A DNA stretch of 64,000 nt from Acinetobacter sp. ANC 4470 (lineage in GTDB: Bacteria > Pseudomonadota > Gammaproteobacteria > Pseudomonadales > Moraxellaceae): assembly GCF_002135335.1 (NCBI RefSeq), contig NZ_NEGC01000001.1, forward strand, positions 620,001 through 684,000. Direction: 5' to 3'. A model generated the notes under the pieces. That model searched no databases and had not been told where the DNA came from. It saw only the letters and a list, made by a program, of their open reading frames with translations. The translations under genes and the position numbers were made by a program. Positions 54,726 to 63,024 of the stretch are shown here, piece by piece. Position 1 is the stretch's first letter; each line of letters starts with the position of its first letter.

Positions 54726-56078
54726 ATGCACACGAATTCCTCTGAAACATCACAAAGCACAACTTTGCAATATGTGCATTGGTTTCGACATTCTGCGCCT
54801 TATATCAATGCACATCGGAATAAAACCTTTGTTATTATGTTTGATGGTGAAGCGGTACAACATGAAAATTTCCAACATATTATTCATGATATTGCCCTAC
54901 TGCATTCGTTAGGCATTCACCTGATTTTAGTTCATGGTGCACGTTCGCAAATCAATCAAAATTTAAAAGCCAGTGGTATTGAAACGCCATTTCATAATCA
55001 CCGCCGAATTACCACACGCGAATCCTTAAGTTGTGTCATGAACGCAGTCGGTTCTATTCGCTTGCAAATTGAAGCGTTACTTTCTATGGGGCTGGCCAAT
55101 TCACCCATGTACGGCGCACGTATTGATGTGATTTCAGGCAATTTTGTCACCGCAAAACCGTATGGCATTCGTGATGGCATTGATTTTCAACTGACAGGTG
55201 AACTGCGTACCGTAGATACTCAGGCGATTCAGCGCCATCTTAAAAATCACAATATTGTCTTGCTTGGTCCAACAGGTTATTCCAACACAGGTGAAGTTTT
55301 TAACTTGGTCGCAGAAGAAGTGGCAACCAACACCGCGATATTACTTAAAGCAGATAAACTGATTTTCTTAGGTAAACAGCAAGGTTTAGTCAATGAATTA
55401 GGGCAATTACAACGTGAAATTGCTCCACATCAACTTGATCAGCATATTTTACAATATCAAGATTCAAATCCTGATATTGCCTTACAGCTCCGTGGTGCAA
55501 AAAATGCCTCGCTTCAAGGGGTCAATCGAGTTCATCTCATTTCTTATACTTACGATGGTGCATTACTGGAAGAACTTTTCACCCGTGATGGTTCAGGCAC
55601 CATGATGACCGATGCCCATTATGAAGAGGTTCGCACTGCCAATATTCAAGATGTTGGTGGCTTGATGAATTTACTTCGTCCACTCGAAGCTGAAGGGATT
55701 TTGGTTTATCGCTCACGTGAACGACTAGAAAGTGAAATTGAGCAATTCGCGGTGATTGAACGTGACGGGATGATTTTAGCCTGTGCAGCGCTTTACCCCA
55801 TTCCAACGTCCGCCAATGACATTAAATCAGCTGAGATTGCCTGTGTCGCGGTCGATCCAAGTTATCGAAAGTCTAATCGCGGTAGCCAAATTTTGCATTA
55901 TTTGGAAGACAAAGCGAAACGCTTAGGCATTCAACAACTGTTTGTGTTGACCACACGTACCGCGCATTGGTTTGTGGAGCATGGCTTTGAGCCTGCCAGT
56001 GTCGATGATCTGCCGAATACACGTCAGGCGCTGTATAACTATCAACGTAATTCATTGGTGTTCAAAAAGTCACTTTAA
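54726..56078 (+). CDS. argA: Amino-acid N-acetyltransferase (N-acetylglutamate synthase)
   Basis: ArgA acetylates glutamate with acetyl-CoA, the first step of arginine synthesis. The 450 residues combine an amino-acid-kinase-like regulatory domain (HWFRHSAPYINAHRNKTFVIMFDGEAV near the start, LILVHGARSQINQ about 62-74) and a C-terminal GNAT domain (IACVAVDPSYRKSNRGSQILHYLE, about 375-398). Arginine normally inhibits the kinase-like part. Full length is typical. A weak terminator overlaps its stop. Confidence 0.94.
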   Translation: MHTNSSETSQSTTLQYVHWFRHSAPYINAHRNKTFVIMFDGEAVQHENFQHIIHDIALLHSLGIHLILVHGARSQINQNLKASGIETPFHNHRRITTRESLSCVMNAVGSIRLQIEALLSMGLANSPMYGARIDVISGNFVTAKPYGIRDGIDFQLTGELRTVDTQAIQRHLKNHNIVLLGPTGYSNTGEVFNLVAEEVATNTAILLKADKLIFLGKQQGLVNELGQLQREIAPHQLDQHILQYQDSNPDIALQLRGAKNASLQGVNRVHLISYTYDGALLEELFTRDGSGTMMTDAHYEEVRTANIQDVGGLMNLLRPLEAEGILVYRSRERLESEIEQFAVIERDGMILACAALYPIPTSANDIKSAEIACVAVDPSYRKSNRGSQILHYLEDKAKRLGIQQLFVLTTRTAHWFVEHGFEPASVDDLPNTRQALYNYQRNSLVFKKSL

Positions 56079-56091
56079 CGTGGCTTTTTTT
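56065..56091 (+). terminator. argA terminator
   Basis: AAAAGTCAC and GTGGCTTTT pair with one wobble around TTTAAC, overlapping the stop codon, and a T-run follows. Confidence 0.65.
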
Positions 56092-56404
56092 ATTTTTGCT
56101 ATATCTTTATTTTTTATAACTTTATCTTGCATTTGAGTGAATCTAATGCATTTGACTTATGTTATTTTTTTCATAAGCTTATAATCGTGTCATATTTAGA
56201 ATAAAATATAATAAATATCAATATGTTAAAAAATAAATCCGCATGTTTTATTGACAATAAAAATCATTTTTTTAGCAAAGCTTTGCTGTTTTTTATTTAT
56301 CTTTTTTATTCATGATCAATCCCTATTTTTTTATTTTTTTCGAAAAAGAAAAGGCTTTAGCCTGTGTGCAATATTCAACACTTCCTGTTGCGGAGCATAC
56401 TTTC
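56092..56404. promoter_or_regulatory. Leader of the ssu operon
   Basis: The 313 bases between the argA terminator and the first ssu gene are extremely AT-rich, with poly-T tracts. They should hold the sulfur-starvation promoter, but I could not define a CysB or Cbl site. A frame open from 56312 is in phase with ssuA but lacks a signal-like start. Confidence 0.4.
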
Positions 56405-57376
56405 ATGAGCGTCATTCAAGCACCTTTTTTAGCGAAATTTCTGGTTCTTTCTTCAGTAATTGCCGGTGCAATGATGATGTCAGGTTGTGGCAAAAAACCG
56501 GCTGAAACGGTGACCTTAAATATTGGTTTTCAAAAATATGGTTTATTACCCATTATTAAGGCACAAGGTTCTTTAGAAACAGCCCTAAAAAAACAAGCCG
56601 TGACGGTAAAGTGGGTTGAATTCCCCGCGGGTCCGCAATTACTTGAAGGCTTAAACGTCGGTAGCGTCGTATTGGGTGAAGCAGGCGAAGCTCCACCCAT
56701 TTTCGCTCAGGCAGCAAACTCAAACTTGGTTTACATTGCCAACCAACCCGCTGCACCTTTGGCAGAAGCATTGATTGTACAAAAAGATTCACCGATCAAA
56801 AGCATTCAAGATTTGAAAGGTAAACGTGTTGTGCTGAATAAAGGCTCAAACGTACATTATTTATTATTAAAACTGCTTGAAGCCAATAAGCTGACGTTGC
56901 AAGACATTCAAGTGGTCTACCTGCCACCCTCTGATGCACGTGCTGCCTTTGAACGTGGCTCTGTCGATGCTTGGGTCATTTGGGATCCCTTCTTTGCCGC
57001 AGCAGAACATCAAATTGGTGCACGTGTTTTGGCAACTGGTCAGAACCTCGTCAGCAACCACCAATTCTATTTAGCTGATCGCAAATTTGCTGAACAAAAT
57101 CCAGAAATCTTAAAAACGCTGGTGAATGAGCTGAACATCACTACACAATGGGTTGCACAGCATCAAGATGAAGCAGCAAAACTGTTAGAAAAACCCACAG
57201 GTTTATCTTTAGACATCCTCAAAACCTCTATTTCTCGCATGGGTTTTGGTGTGCAGCCCATTTCTGATGAAATCGTAAAAAAACAACAATATGTAGCGGA
57301 TGCATTTTATCAACAAAAACTCATCCCCAACAAAATCAATATTCAAGCTGCCATTTTAAATAATACAAGTAAATAA
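56405..57376 (+). CDS. ssuA: Aliphatic sulfonate ABC transporter binding protein, lipoprotein (first copy)
   Basis: The 323-residue protein binds alkanesulfonates for SsuBC. It has an N-terminal hydrophobic segment ending in a lipobox (MMSGC; lipidated cysteine about residue 29), so it is probably membrane-anchored. The family motifs are LNIGFQKYGLLPIIKAQGSLE, VEFPAGPQLLEGLNVGSVVLGEAGEAPPIFAQAA and GKRVVLNKGSNVHYLLLK. I chose the ATG at 56405 because the codon at 56312 would put the signal segment inside. A second SsuA-like gene follows after 17 bases. Confidence 0.87.
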   Translation: MSVIQAPFLAKFLVLSSVIAGAMMMSGCGKKPAETVTLNIGFQKYGLLPIIKAQGSLETALKKQAVTVKWVEFPAGPQLLEGLNVGSVVLGEAGEAPPIFAQAANSNLVYIANQPAAPLAEALIVQKDSPIKSIQDLKGKRVVLNKGSNVHYLLLKLLEANKLTLQDIQVVYLPPSDARAAFERGSVDAWVIWDPFFAAAEHQIGARVLATGQNLVSNHQFYLADRKFAEQNPEILKTLVNELNITTQWVAQHQDEAAKLLEKPTGLSLDILKTSISRMGFGVQPISDEIVKKQQYVADAFYQQKLIPNKINIQAAILNNTSK

Positions 57377-57393
57377 ATAATAGGAGCATCACC

Positions 57394-58389
57394 ATGAGTG
57401 TACTTAAATCTTTTAGCCTAATTGGGATTACCGCACTAAGCCTTGCACTTGCTGCATGCCAAAAACCTGAACAAAAAGAAACCAGCTCATCTGCAACCAA
57501 TACAAGTACGCCAATCAAAACATTGTCTATTGGCTACCAAAAATCATCATTAAATTTATTGGTTGCTCGTCAACAAGCATTATTTGAACAGCAATTTCCT
57601 CAAACCAAAATTGAATGGCGTGAGTTCCCTGCTGGTCCGCAAATGCTTGAAGCATTAGCTGTCAATGCAGTCGATTTTGGTTATGTCGGAAATACCCCGC
57701 CTATCTTCGCCCAAGCGGCCAATAAAGATTTACGTTACATCGCTTATGAAGTGGTGCCGGAACAATCTCAAGCTTTAGTGATTCCAGCAAGTAGCAGCAT
57801 TAAAACCCTTGCCGATTTAAAAGGTAAACGTATTGCGGTACAAAAAGGTTCCAGTGCCCATGAACTACTGGCTAAGGTATTACAAAAAGCGAATTTAAGC
57901 TGGATCGATATTCAGCCCATCTGGTTGCCACCCGCTGATGCTCGAGCTGCATTTGATAAACAATCTATAGATGCTTGGTCAATTTGGGAACCCTACTTGA
58001 GTGCAGCTGAATTGGACAGTAAAGCAAAAGTTCTGACCAGTGCTGCAGATTTTCCAAAAACCTATTCATTTTATATTGCCAATCCAAAGTTCATTACTGA
58101 ACACCCTCAAGCGACCCAGCAATTCATTAATGGTTTAAATACCGCAGACCAATGGATTCTAAAAAATCAAACGGTGGCTTTAGATATTTATGCACAAAGT
58201 ACTGGTCTAAATAAAACCATTGCACAACATGTTTTTGATCGACGCTTAAAACCATCACCAATTCAGCCCTTAACGCCTGAAGTGATCCAGACACAACAAA
58301 ATATCGCTGATTTATTTCAACAGGTTCAACTCATTCCACAAAAAATTAATGTTCAAGACGCGATCTGGACACTTCCGAGCAAAGACTAA
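57394..58389 (+). CDS. Aliphatic sulfonate ABC transporter binding protein, lipoprotein (second copy)
   Basis: The 331-residue paralogue of the preceding protein has the lipobox LAAC (lipidated cysteine about residue 22). A serine/threonine-rich linker follows, then IGYQKSSLNLLVARQQALFE, REFPAGPQMLEALAVNAVDFGYVGNTPPIFAQAA and GKRIAVQKGSSAHELLAKVL. Its GYVGNTPP loop is nearer the classical SsuA pattern than the GEAGEAPP of copy 1, so the two may bind different sulfonates. GGAGC precedes the ATG. ssuD follows after 30 bases. Confidence 0.87.
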   Translation: MSVLKSFSLIGITALSLALAACQKPEQKETSSSATNTSTPIKTLSIGYQKSSLNLLVARQQALFEQQFPQTKIEWREFPAGPQMLEALAVNAVDFGYVGNTPPIFAQAANKDLRYIAYEVVPEQSQALVIPASSSIKTLADLKGKRIAVQKGSSAHELLAKVLQKANLSWIDIQPIWLPPADARAAFDKQSIDAWSIWEPYLSAAELDSKAKVLTSAADFPKTYSFYIANPKFITEHPQATQQFINGLNTADQWILKNQTVALDIYAQSTGLNKTIAQHVFDRRLKPSPIQPLTPEVIQTQQNIADLFQQVQLIPQKINVQDAIWTLPSKD

Positions 58390-58419
58390 TTTATTCAAAA
58401 TTAACTCAGGACATCTGAC

Positions 58420-59595
58420 ATGAAAATTTTTTGGTTTATTCCAACCCATGGTGATAGTCGTTATTTAGGGACCAGTAAAGGTGCACGCCAAGTCGATCAT
58501 GCTTATATGAAACAAATTGCGGTCGCGGCAGATCACTTGGGCTATGAAGGGGTACTCATTCCAACAGGTCGTTCATGTGAAGACCCGTGGATTACCGCAG
58601 CAAGTTTAATTGATGCTACTCAAAATTTGAAATTTCTGGTGGCATTACGTCCGGGAGTAACAACGCCTGCACTTGCGGCACGCATGACTGCAACTTTTGA
58701 TCGTCTATCCAATGGTCGAGTGTTACTCAATCTGGTGACAGGCGGTGACGAGCAAGAATTAAAAGGTGATGGTGTCTATGAAGATCATGCAACGCGCTAT
58801 CAAACCGCTGCTGAATACACCAAAATTTGGCGTGAAATTTTAACCCGTTCGCATACAGGTGAATCCTTTACTTTCCACGGCGAACGCTTACAAGTCGATG
58901 ATGCAAAACTACTATACCCACCTGTACAAAAGCCGTATCCACCGCTTTGGTTCGGTGGTTCTTCTGATGCAGCTCTTGAACTTGCAGCAGAACAGGTCGA
59001 CACATATCTGACTTGGGGTGAACCGTCTGCTGCGGTGAAAGAAAAAGTACAGACCATGCGTGCTAAAGCAGCAGCTCGTGGCCGAACGTTAAATTACGGT
59101 ATTCGCTTACACGTCATTGTACGGGAAAGCAATGAACAAGCATGGGCAGCAGCTGAAGAACTGATCCAATATGTAGATGATGCCACCATTGCCGCAGCGC
59201 AGAAAAAATTCAAGCAAATGGACTCCGTTGGTCAACGTCGCATGGCTGAATTACATAATGGTGATCGGACTAAACTTGAAGTTTCACCTAACCTTTGGGC
59301 GGGTGTTGGCTTAGTTCGTGGTGGTGCGGGTACGGCACTGGTCGGAGACCCAGAAACTGTCGCTGCACGTATTCAGGAATATGCAGATTTGGGTATCAAT
59401 ACCTTCATCTTCTCAGGCTATCCTCATTTAGAAGAATCTATTCGCTTTGCCGAATTAGTTTTTCCCTTACTACCACTGGAAACACGTCAAAAATTAGCGC
59501 AACCGAATTTAACAGGGCCATTTGGTGAAATCGTAGCGAATCACTATGTGCCCGATGCAGCAAAAAAAACAGTCAAAACTAAGGAGCCGGCTTAA
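58420..59595 (+). CDS. ssuD: FMNH2-dependent alkanesulfonate monooxygenase
   Basis: SsuD cleaves alkanesulfonates to aldehyde and sulfite with FMNH2 and oxygen. The 391 residues match the family. They begin [20 protein letters not shown]. The active-site region is [17 protein letters not shown] (about 48-64), then [24 protein letters not shown] (about 77-100) and a luciferase-like barrel. The cysteine in GRSCEDPW is the known conserved one. Reduced flavin normally comes from SsuE, which is not encoded in this operon. Its stop shares one base with the ssuC start. Confidence 0.96.
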   Translation: MKIFWFIPTHGDSRYLGTSKGARQVDHAYMKQIAVAADHLGYEGVLIPTGRSCEDPWITAASLIDATQNLKFLVALRPGVTTPALAARMTATFDRLSNGRVLLNLVTGGDEQELKGDGVYEDHATRYQTAAEYTKIWREILTRSHTGESFTFHGERLQVDDAKLLYPPVQKPYPPLWFGGSSDAALELAAEQVDTYLTWGEPSAAVKEKVQTMRAKAAARGRTLNYGIRLHVIVRESNEQAWAAAEELIQYVDDATIAAAQKKFKQMDSVGQRRMAELHNGDRTKLEVSPNLWAGVGLVRGGAGTALVGDPETVAARIQEYADLGINTFIFSGYPHLEESIRFAELVFPLLPLETRQKLAQPNLTGPFGEIVANHYVPDAAKKTVKTKEPA

Positions 59596-60410
59596 TGAGC
59601 AAAATCATTTCTGCCGAAGCCTTGGTCAAAACCAAGGTTTCACGTGGAACATCCTTTGGGCAGCATTTTCTGCCTTGGTTGTTCCCCATCGCACTGATAT
59701 TGATTTGGCAAACCGCGTCGAGCACTGGGCTTTTAGCAAGCCGTATTTTGCCGGCACCGAGTGCTGTCGTGACTGCATTTTGGCACCTATTGATCAGTGG
59801 TGAACTTTGGCAACATGTCAAGGTCAGTGCTGGACGTGCCCTACTGGGTTTATTGGTCGGTGGCGGTCTGGGTTTACTGCTGGGTCTACTCAATGGCTCA
59901 TCTAAACTGGCATCGACGCTACTAGATACCACCTTGCAAATGATCCGTAACATTCCAGCATTGGCTTTAATTCCTTTGGTGATTTTATGGTTTGGAATTG
60001 ATGAATCAGCAAAATTATTTCTCGTGGCTATTGGGGTGTTTTTTCCAATTTATATTAATACCTATCATGGGATTCGTTCAGTCGACCCACAATTGATTGA
60101 AATGGGTAAAAGCTACGGACTTACACGTTGGCAATTATATAAAGAAATTATTTTACCGGGTGCAATGCCATCCATTTTAGTGGGCTTACGCTTTTCATTG
60201 GGTCTGGTTTGGGTACTGCTCATTGTTGCAGAAACCATTTCGGCTCAATCAGGTATTGGCTATATGACCATGAATGCACGTGAGTTTTTACAAACAGATG
60301 TGGTACTGGTCGGGATTTTGTTATACGCCCTACTGGGAAAATTTGCCGATGTATTGGCAGTGGCTTTAGAAAGATATCTACTGCGCTGGCATGCTGGATA
60401 CCAAAAATAA
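59595..60410 (+). CDS. ssuC: Sulfonate ABC transporter permease
   Basis: SsuC is the membrane part of the sulfonate importer. The 271 residues have about six helices and the EAA coupling loop in [31 protein letters not shown] (about 174-204), which docks on SsuB. The ATG overlaps the ssuD stop (TAATG), indicating translational coupling. ssuB follows 8 bases downstream. Confidence 0.95.
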   Translation: MSKIISAEALVKTKVSRGTSFGQHFLPWLFPIALILIWQTASSTGLLASRILPAPSAVVTAFWHLLISGELWQHVKVSAGRALLGLLVGGGLGLLLGLLNGSSKLASTLLDTTLQMIRNIPALALIPLVILWFGIDESAKLFLVAIGVFFPIYINTYHGIRSVDPQLIEMGKSYGLTRWQLYKEIILPGAMPSILVGLRFSLGLVWVLLIVAETISAQSGIGYMTMNAREFLQTDVVLVGILLYALLGKFADVLAVALERYLLRWHAGYQK

Positions 60411-60418
60411 GGAACGTC

Positions 60419-61228
60419 ATGACTGATTTAAGTATAGAGCGCCATGTCGCTGAAGATGCTGCGACACATAAATATCCTGTCACTACAGACATTAACCCAA
60501 GCGCTGTCGTCGGTGCAGAAATTTTGATTGAGCAATTATATAAATTTTATGGTGAAGTCAAAGTTTTAGAAGATTTAGACCTACATATTCAGCCGGGAGA
60601 ATTCCTTGCCATTGTCGGGCGTAGTGGTTGTGGTAAAAGTACTTTATTGCGTCTAATTGCCGATTTAGAACAACCGAGCTACGGTGAAATTAAATTTAAA
60701 TCAGCACGACATATACGCGAAGGTATCACCAGTGATGACATTCGCGTGATGTTCCAAGACCCACGACTTTTACCATGGCGTAGCATTGAAAAAAATGTAC
60801 AACTGGGTTTAGCCAAAGAACAGCAAAGCAACGCCTCCACCCTTTTAGAGAAAGTCGGACTAAAAGATAAAGCCGCATTGTGGCCTTCACAACTTTCAGG
60901 TGGGCAACGTCAGCGTAGTGCTTTGGCACGTGCACTGTCACACAAACCGCGCATTTTATTACTGGATGAACCTTTAGGCGCGCTCGATGCACTGACTCGT
61001 TTAGACATGCAAGCACTGATTGAAAGACTGTGGCGTGAACAAGGTTTTACCGCTATTTTGGTCACGCATGATGTTAGTGAAGCAGTACAATTAGCCGATC
61101 GCATTATCTTGCTCGACAAGGGACATATTGCTAGACAATTTAAAGTAAATTTAGCGCGACCACGGAAAAAAGATTATGCTTTTACCGAACTAGAGCAACA
61201 GGTTTTAAATGCAGTATTGGCAACATAA
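60419..61228 (+). CDS. ssuB: Sulfonate ABC transporter ATP-binding protein
   Basis: SsuB is the ATPase of the sulfonate importer. The 269 residues carry Walker [13 protein letters not shown] (about 67-78), the ABC signature [15 protein letters not shown] (about 159-173), Walker [13 protein letters not shown] (about 179-190) and the switch histidine in VTHDVSEAV. The N-terminal 35 residues form an extension not found in E. coli SsuB (255 residues). It ends the operon; no clear terminator was seen. Confidence 0.95.
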   Translation: MTDLSIERHVAEDAATHKYPVTTDINPSAVVGAEILIEQLYKFYGEVKVLEDLDLHIQPGEFLAIVGRSGCGKSTLLRLIADLEQPSYGEIKFKSARHIREGITSDDIRVMFQDPRLLPWRSIEKNVQLGLAKEQQSNASTLLEKVGLKDKAALWPSQLSGGQRQRSALARALSHKPRILLLDEPLGALDALTRLDMQALIERLWREQGFTAILVTHDVSEAVQLADRIILLDKGHIARQFKVNLARPRKKDYAFTELEQQVLNAVLAT

Positions 61229-61592
61229 TTTTTTACATATGAAATGGGTACATCACCATGGTTCAATGTGGGCTCATTTCATTATCTGTTGTCTAAATGT
61301 AAGCTTATGCTTGAATAATTTTAAGCATTCATGGATCAGTAGCGTACTTAAATGCAAGGCATTGCAAAATAGAAAAGTTCAATCTTATTGAAACATTTAA
61401 TAAATATTCATTCATCTATTCCATCTGGTCTTTTTCAAGATACTTTTGTATTGCCCAAAAATAGAGCAATTTAATCACCAATCTAAAAAATAAATCACCA
61501 ATATTCATCAAATTAAAACTTTTGCCTGTGCACAAATCTGGTGATTTGCCGTACAATTTAAGATTCCAATTCTTATTATTTTCACATTGCCG
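61229..61592. promoter_or_regulatory. Spacer with candidate TetR half-sites
   Basis: This 364-base AT-rich spacer separates ssuB and the TetR gene. It holds two direct repeats, TAATCACCA at 61472-61480 and AAATCACCA at 61492-61500, 20 bases apart, and an inverted TGGTGATTT at 61539-61547. The last also sits in the palindrome CAAATC-TGGT-GATTTG. These could be the regulator's operator. A 70-codon minus-strand frame here lacks support. Confidence 0.45.
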
Positions 61593-62207
61593 ATGGAACA
61601 AAAAAAGAGTACTCAAAAACGACATCAACTGCTGAATGCAGCACTCGATGTATTTTCCCTTTATGGTTTTAATGGGGCAAGCTTAGACGAAATTGCTCAA
61701 ATTGCTGAAATGCACAAATCTAATATTTTCTATTACTATGAAAATAAAGAAGCACTGTACGTTGAAGTGCTGACGACGGTATTACAAAAGTGGCTTTCTC
61801 CACTGCAAGTGCTAGAAACAGAACTTGAACCTGAAGAAGCAATCACCAATTATTTATTGCAGAAAATTGAAGTTTCGCGTACCCAACCGAAAGCGTCTCG
61901 ATTATTTGCTTTGGAAGTGATTCAAGGTGCGCCGCATATCTTGCCTATTTTAAAAGGCCCATTAAAGAAATTGGTAAAACGTAAAGCCAAAGTCATTACC
62001 TTATGGCAAGAACAAGGGAAAATTGCTAAGGAAATTGATCCTGAGCTTTTAATTCTCAATATTTGGGCAATCACACAAAACTATGCGGATTTTGCAATCC
62101 AAATGGAAATGGTGACTGGTAAAACTTTACGTAACCGTAGTATGCAGCAACGTATCATTCAACATACTGTCCATATGATGTTATATGGCGTGATTCCTCG
62201 TGCATAA
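61593..62207 (+). CDS. TetR-family regulator with RutR-like C-terminal domain
   Basis: The 204-residue regulator has a TetR helix-turn-helix at the N-terminus (RHQLLNAALDVFSLYGFNGASLDEIAQIAEMHKSNIFYYYENKEAL, about 8-53). The ligand domain resembles that of RutR/YcdC: KASRLFALEVIQGAPHI (about 104-120), and LWQEQGKIAKEIDPELLILNIWAITQNYADF (about 137-167). RutR senses uracil. The adjacent ssu operon could be a target, but no evidence ties them. The ATG at 61593 is two codons after a TTG. Confidence 0.82.
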   Translation: MEQKKSTQKRHQLLNAALDVFSLYGFNGASLDEIAQIAEMHKSNIFYYYENKEALYVEVLTTVLQKWLSPLQVLETELEPEEAITNYLLQKIEVSRTQPKASRLFALEVIQGAPHILPILKGPLKKLVKRKAKVITLWQEQGKIAKEIDPELLILNIWAITQNYADFAIQMEMVTGKTLRNRSMQQRIIQHTVHMMLYGVIPRA

Positions 62208-62212
62208 ACCTT

Positions 62213-62263
62213 AAATTATCGTCCGCGATAATTTTGGCATACGACCATAGACCGCTATGGTCG
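62213..62263. repeat. Two adjacent palindromic hairpins
   Basis: AAATTATCG-TCCG-CGATAATTT (62213-62234) and CGACCATAG-ACCG-CTATGGTCG (62242-62263) are perfect 9-bp stems with four-base loops ending CCG. The first may terminate the TetR gene, but the T-tail is short. The second has no T-run. Confidence 0.5.
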
Positions 62264-62302
62264 CCGAAGTTCCCAATAAATGACTTACTAATAATTTAAC
62301 AA

Positions 62303-62326
62303 TAAAAACAACCGATTTCGGTTTTA
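62303..62326 (-). terminator. Nucleosidase gene terminator
   Basis: On the minus strand AAAACCGA and TCGGTTGTTTTT overlap the stop codon of the nucleosidase gene and give a T-rich tail. Confidence 0.7.
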
Positions 62327-62893
62327 AACAAAATGCTTTTGATAAAGTGCCAATAATTTTTGTGCACCCAATAATAAATTTTCTTCCCAGTCCAAATGTG
62401 CCGTATCGTTTGCGCCATCGGTAATATATTTGACTGAAATTAAGCGTACATCTAACTTTTTACACACTTTGGCCAAGGCATAACCTTCCATATCGACAAG
62501 GTTACACGGCACTTTCGGTAGACCTGTTTCAAAGCTGTCTCCCGTTCCACAAACCCCTTGGGCTAAATGTCCAAAATGCACATCTAAGGCAATTTCAGCT
62601 GGATAATGATGATCCATCGGGGTCACGCCCACCTGAAAACCCAATGGTGAAACATCCATATCCCGTTGTACAAACGTCATGACTTCAACCAACGCATGCG
62701 CATCAAAATGTGAACTGCCTGCCGTGCCCAAATTTAATAGCGTTTTACAGCCAGTTTTTTGAATCACCTCAAAGGCTTTGAATGCTGCATTGACTTTACC
62801 AATACCGCTGTAATGCACATCAATCCCTGCTTGCTCAAATAAGCCTTTCGATTCATTCGGCAATGCCATAATTAAAGCCACGTCAGAAATCAT
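62324..62893 (-). CDS. Methylthioadenosine/adenosylhomocysteine nucleosidase-like protein
   Basis: The 189-residue enzyme belongs to the nucleoside phosphorylase/MTAN fold. It has ALIMALPNESKGLFEQAG at the start (about 6-23), YSGIGKVNAAFKAFEVI (about 28-44), LLNLGTAGS (about 52-60) and the ribose-binding LVDMEGYALAKVCKK (about 132-146). ITDGAND (about 157-163) carries the catalytic aspartate. It is shorter than E. coli Pfs (232 residues). It probably cleaves MTA and/or SAH, but another nucleoside is possible. Confidence 0.8.
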   Translation of the reverse strand: MISDVALIMALPNESKGLFEQAGIDVHYSGIGKVNAAFKAFEVIQKTGCKTLLNLGTAGSSHFDAHALVEVMTFVQRDMDVSPLGFQVGVTPMDHHYPAEIALDVHFGHLAQGVCGTGDSFETGLPKVPCNLVDMEGYALAKVCKKLDVRLISVKYITDGANDTAHLDWEENLLLGAQKLLALYQKHFV

Positions 62894-63024
62894 GTGATCT
62901 ACTCATGGATAAAGATAAAAGATGTGCTCATTAGAAAAGAAAATGCCATCAGGTGCAAATTTTAATCCGCTTTTTCAAAGCAGAATTGAATCACTGATTC
63001 TTCGCCTCCAAAAGAACATTAAAA

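Noticed and set aside
61416..61628. 70-codon minus-strand frame with a hydrophobic C-terminal part
   Set aside because: No ribosome binding site at any of its ATG codons, it overlaps the start of the TetR gene, and composition is that of AT-rich spacer; a 29-residue peptide from 61505 cannot be excluded.
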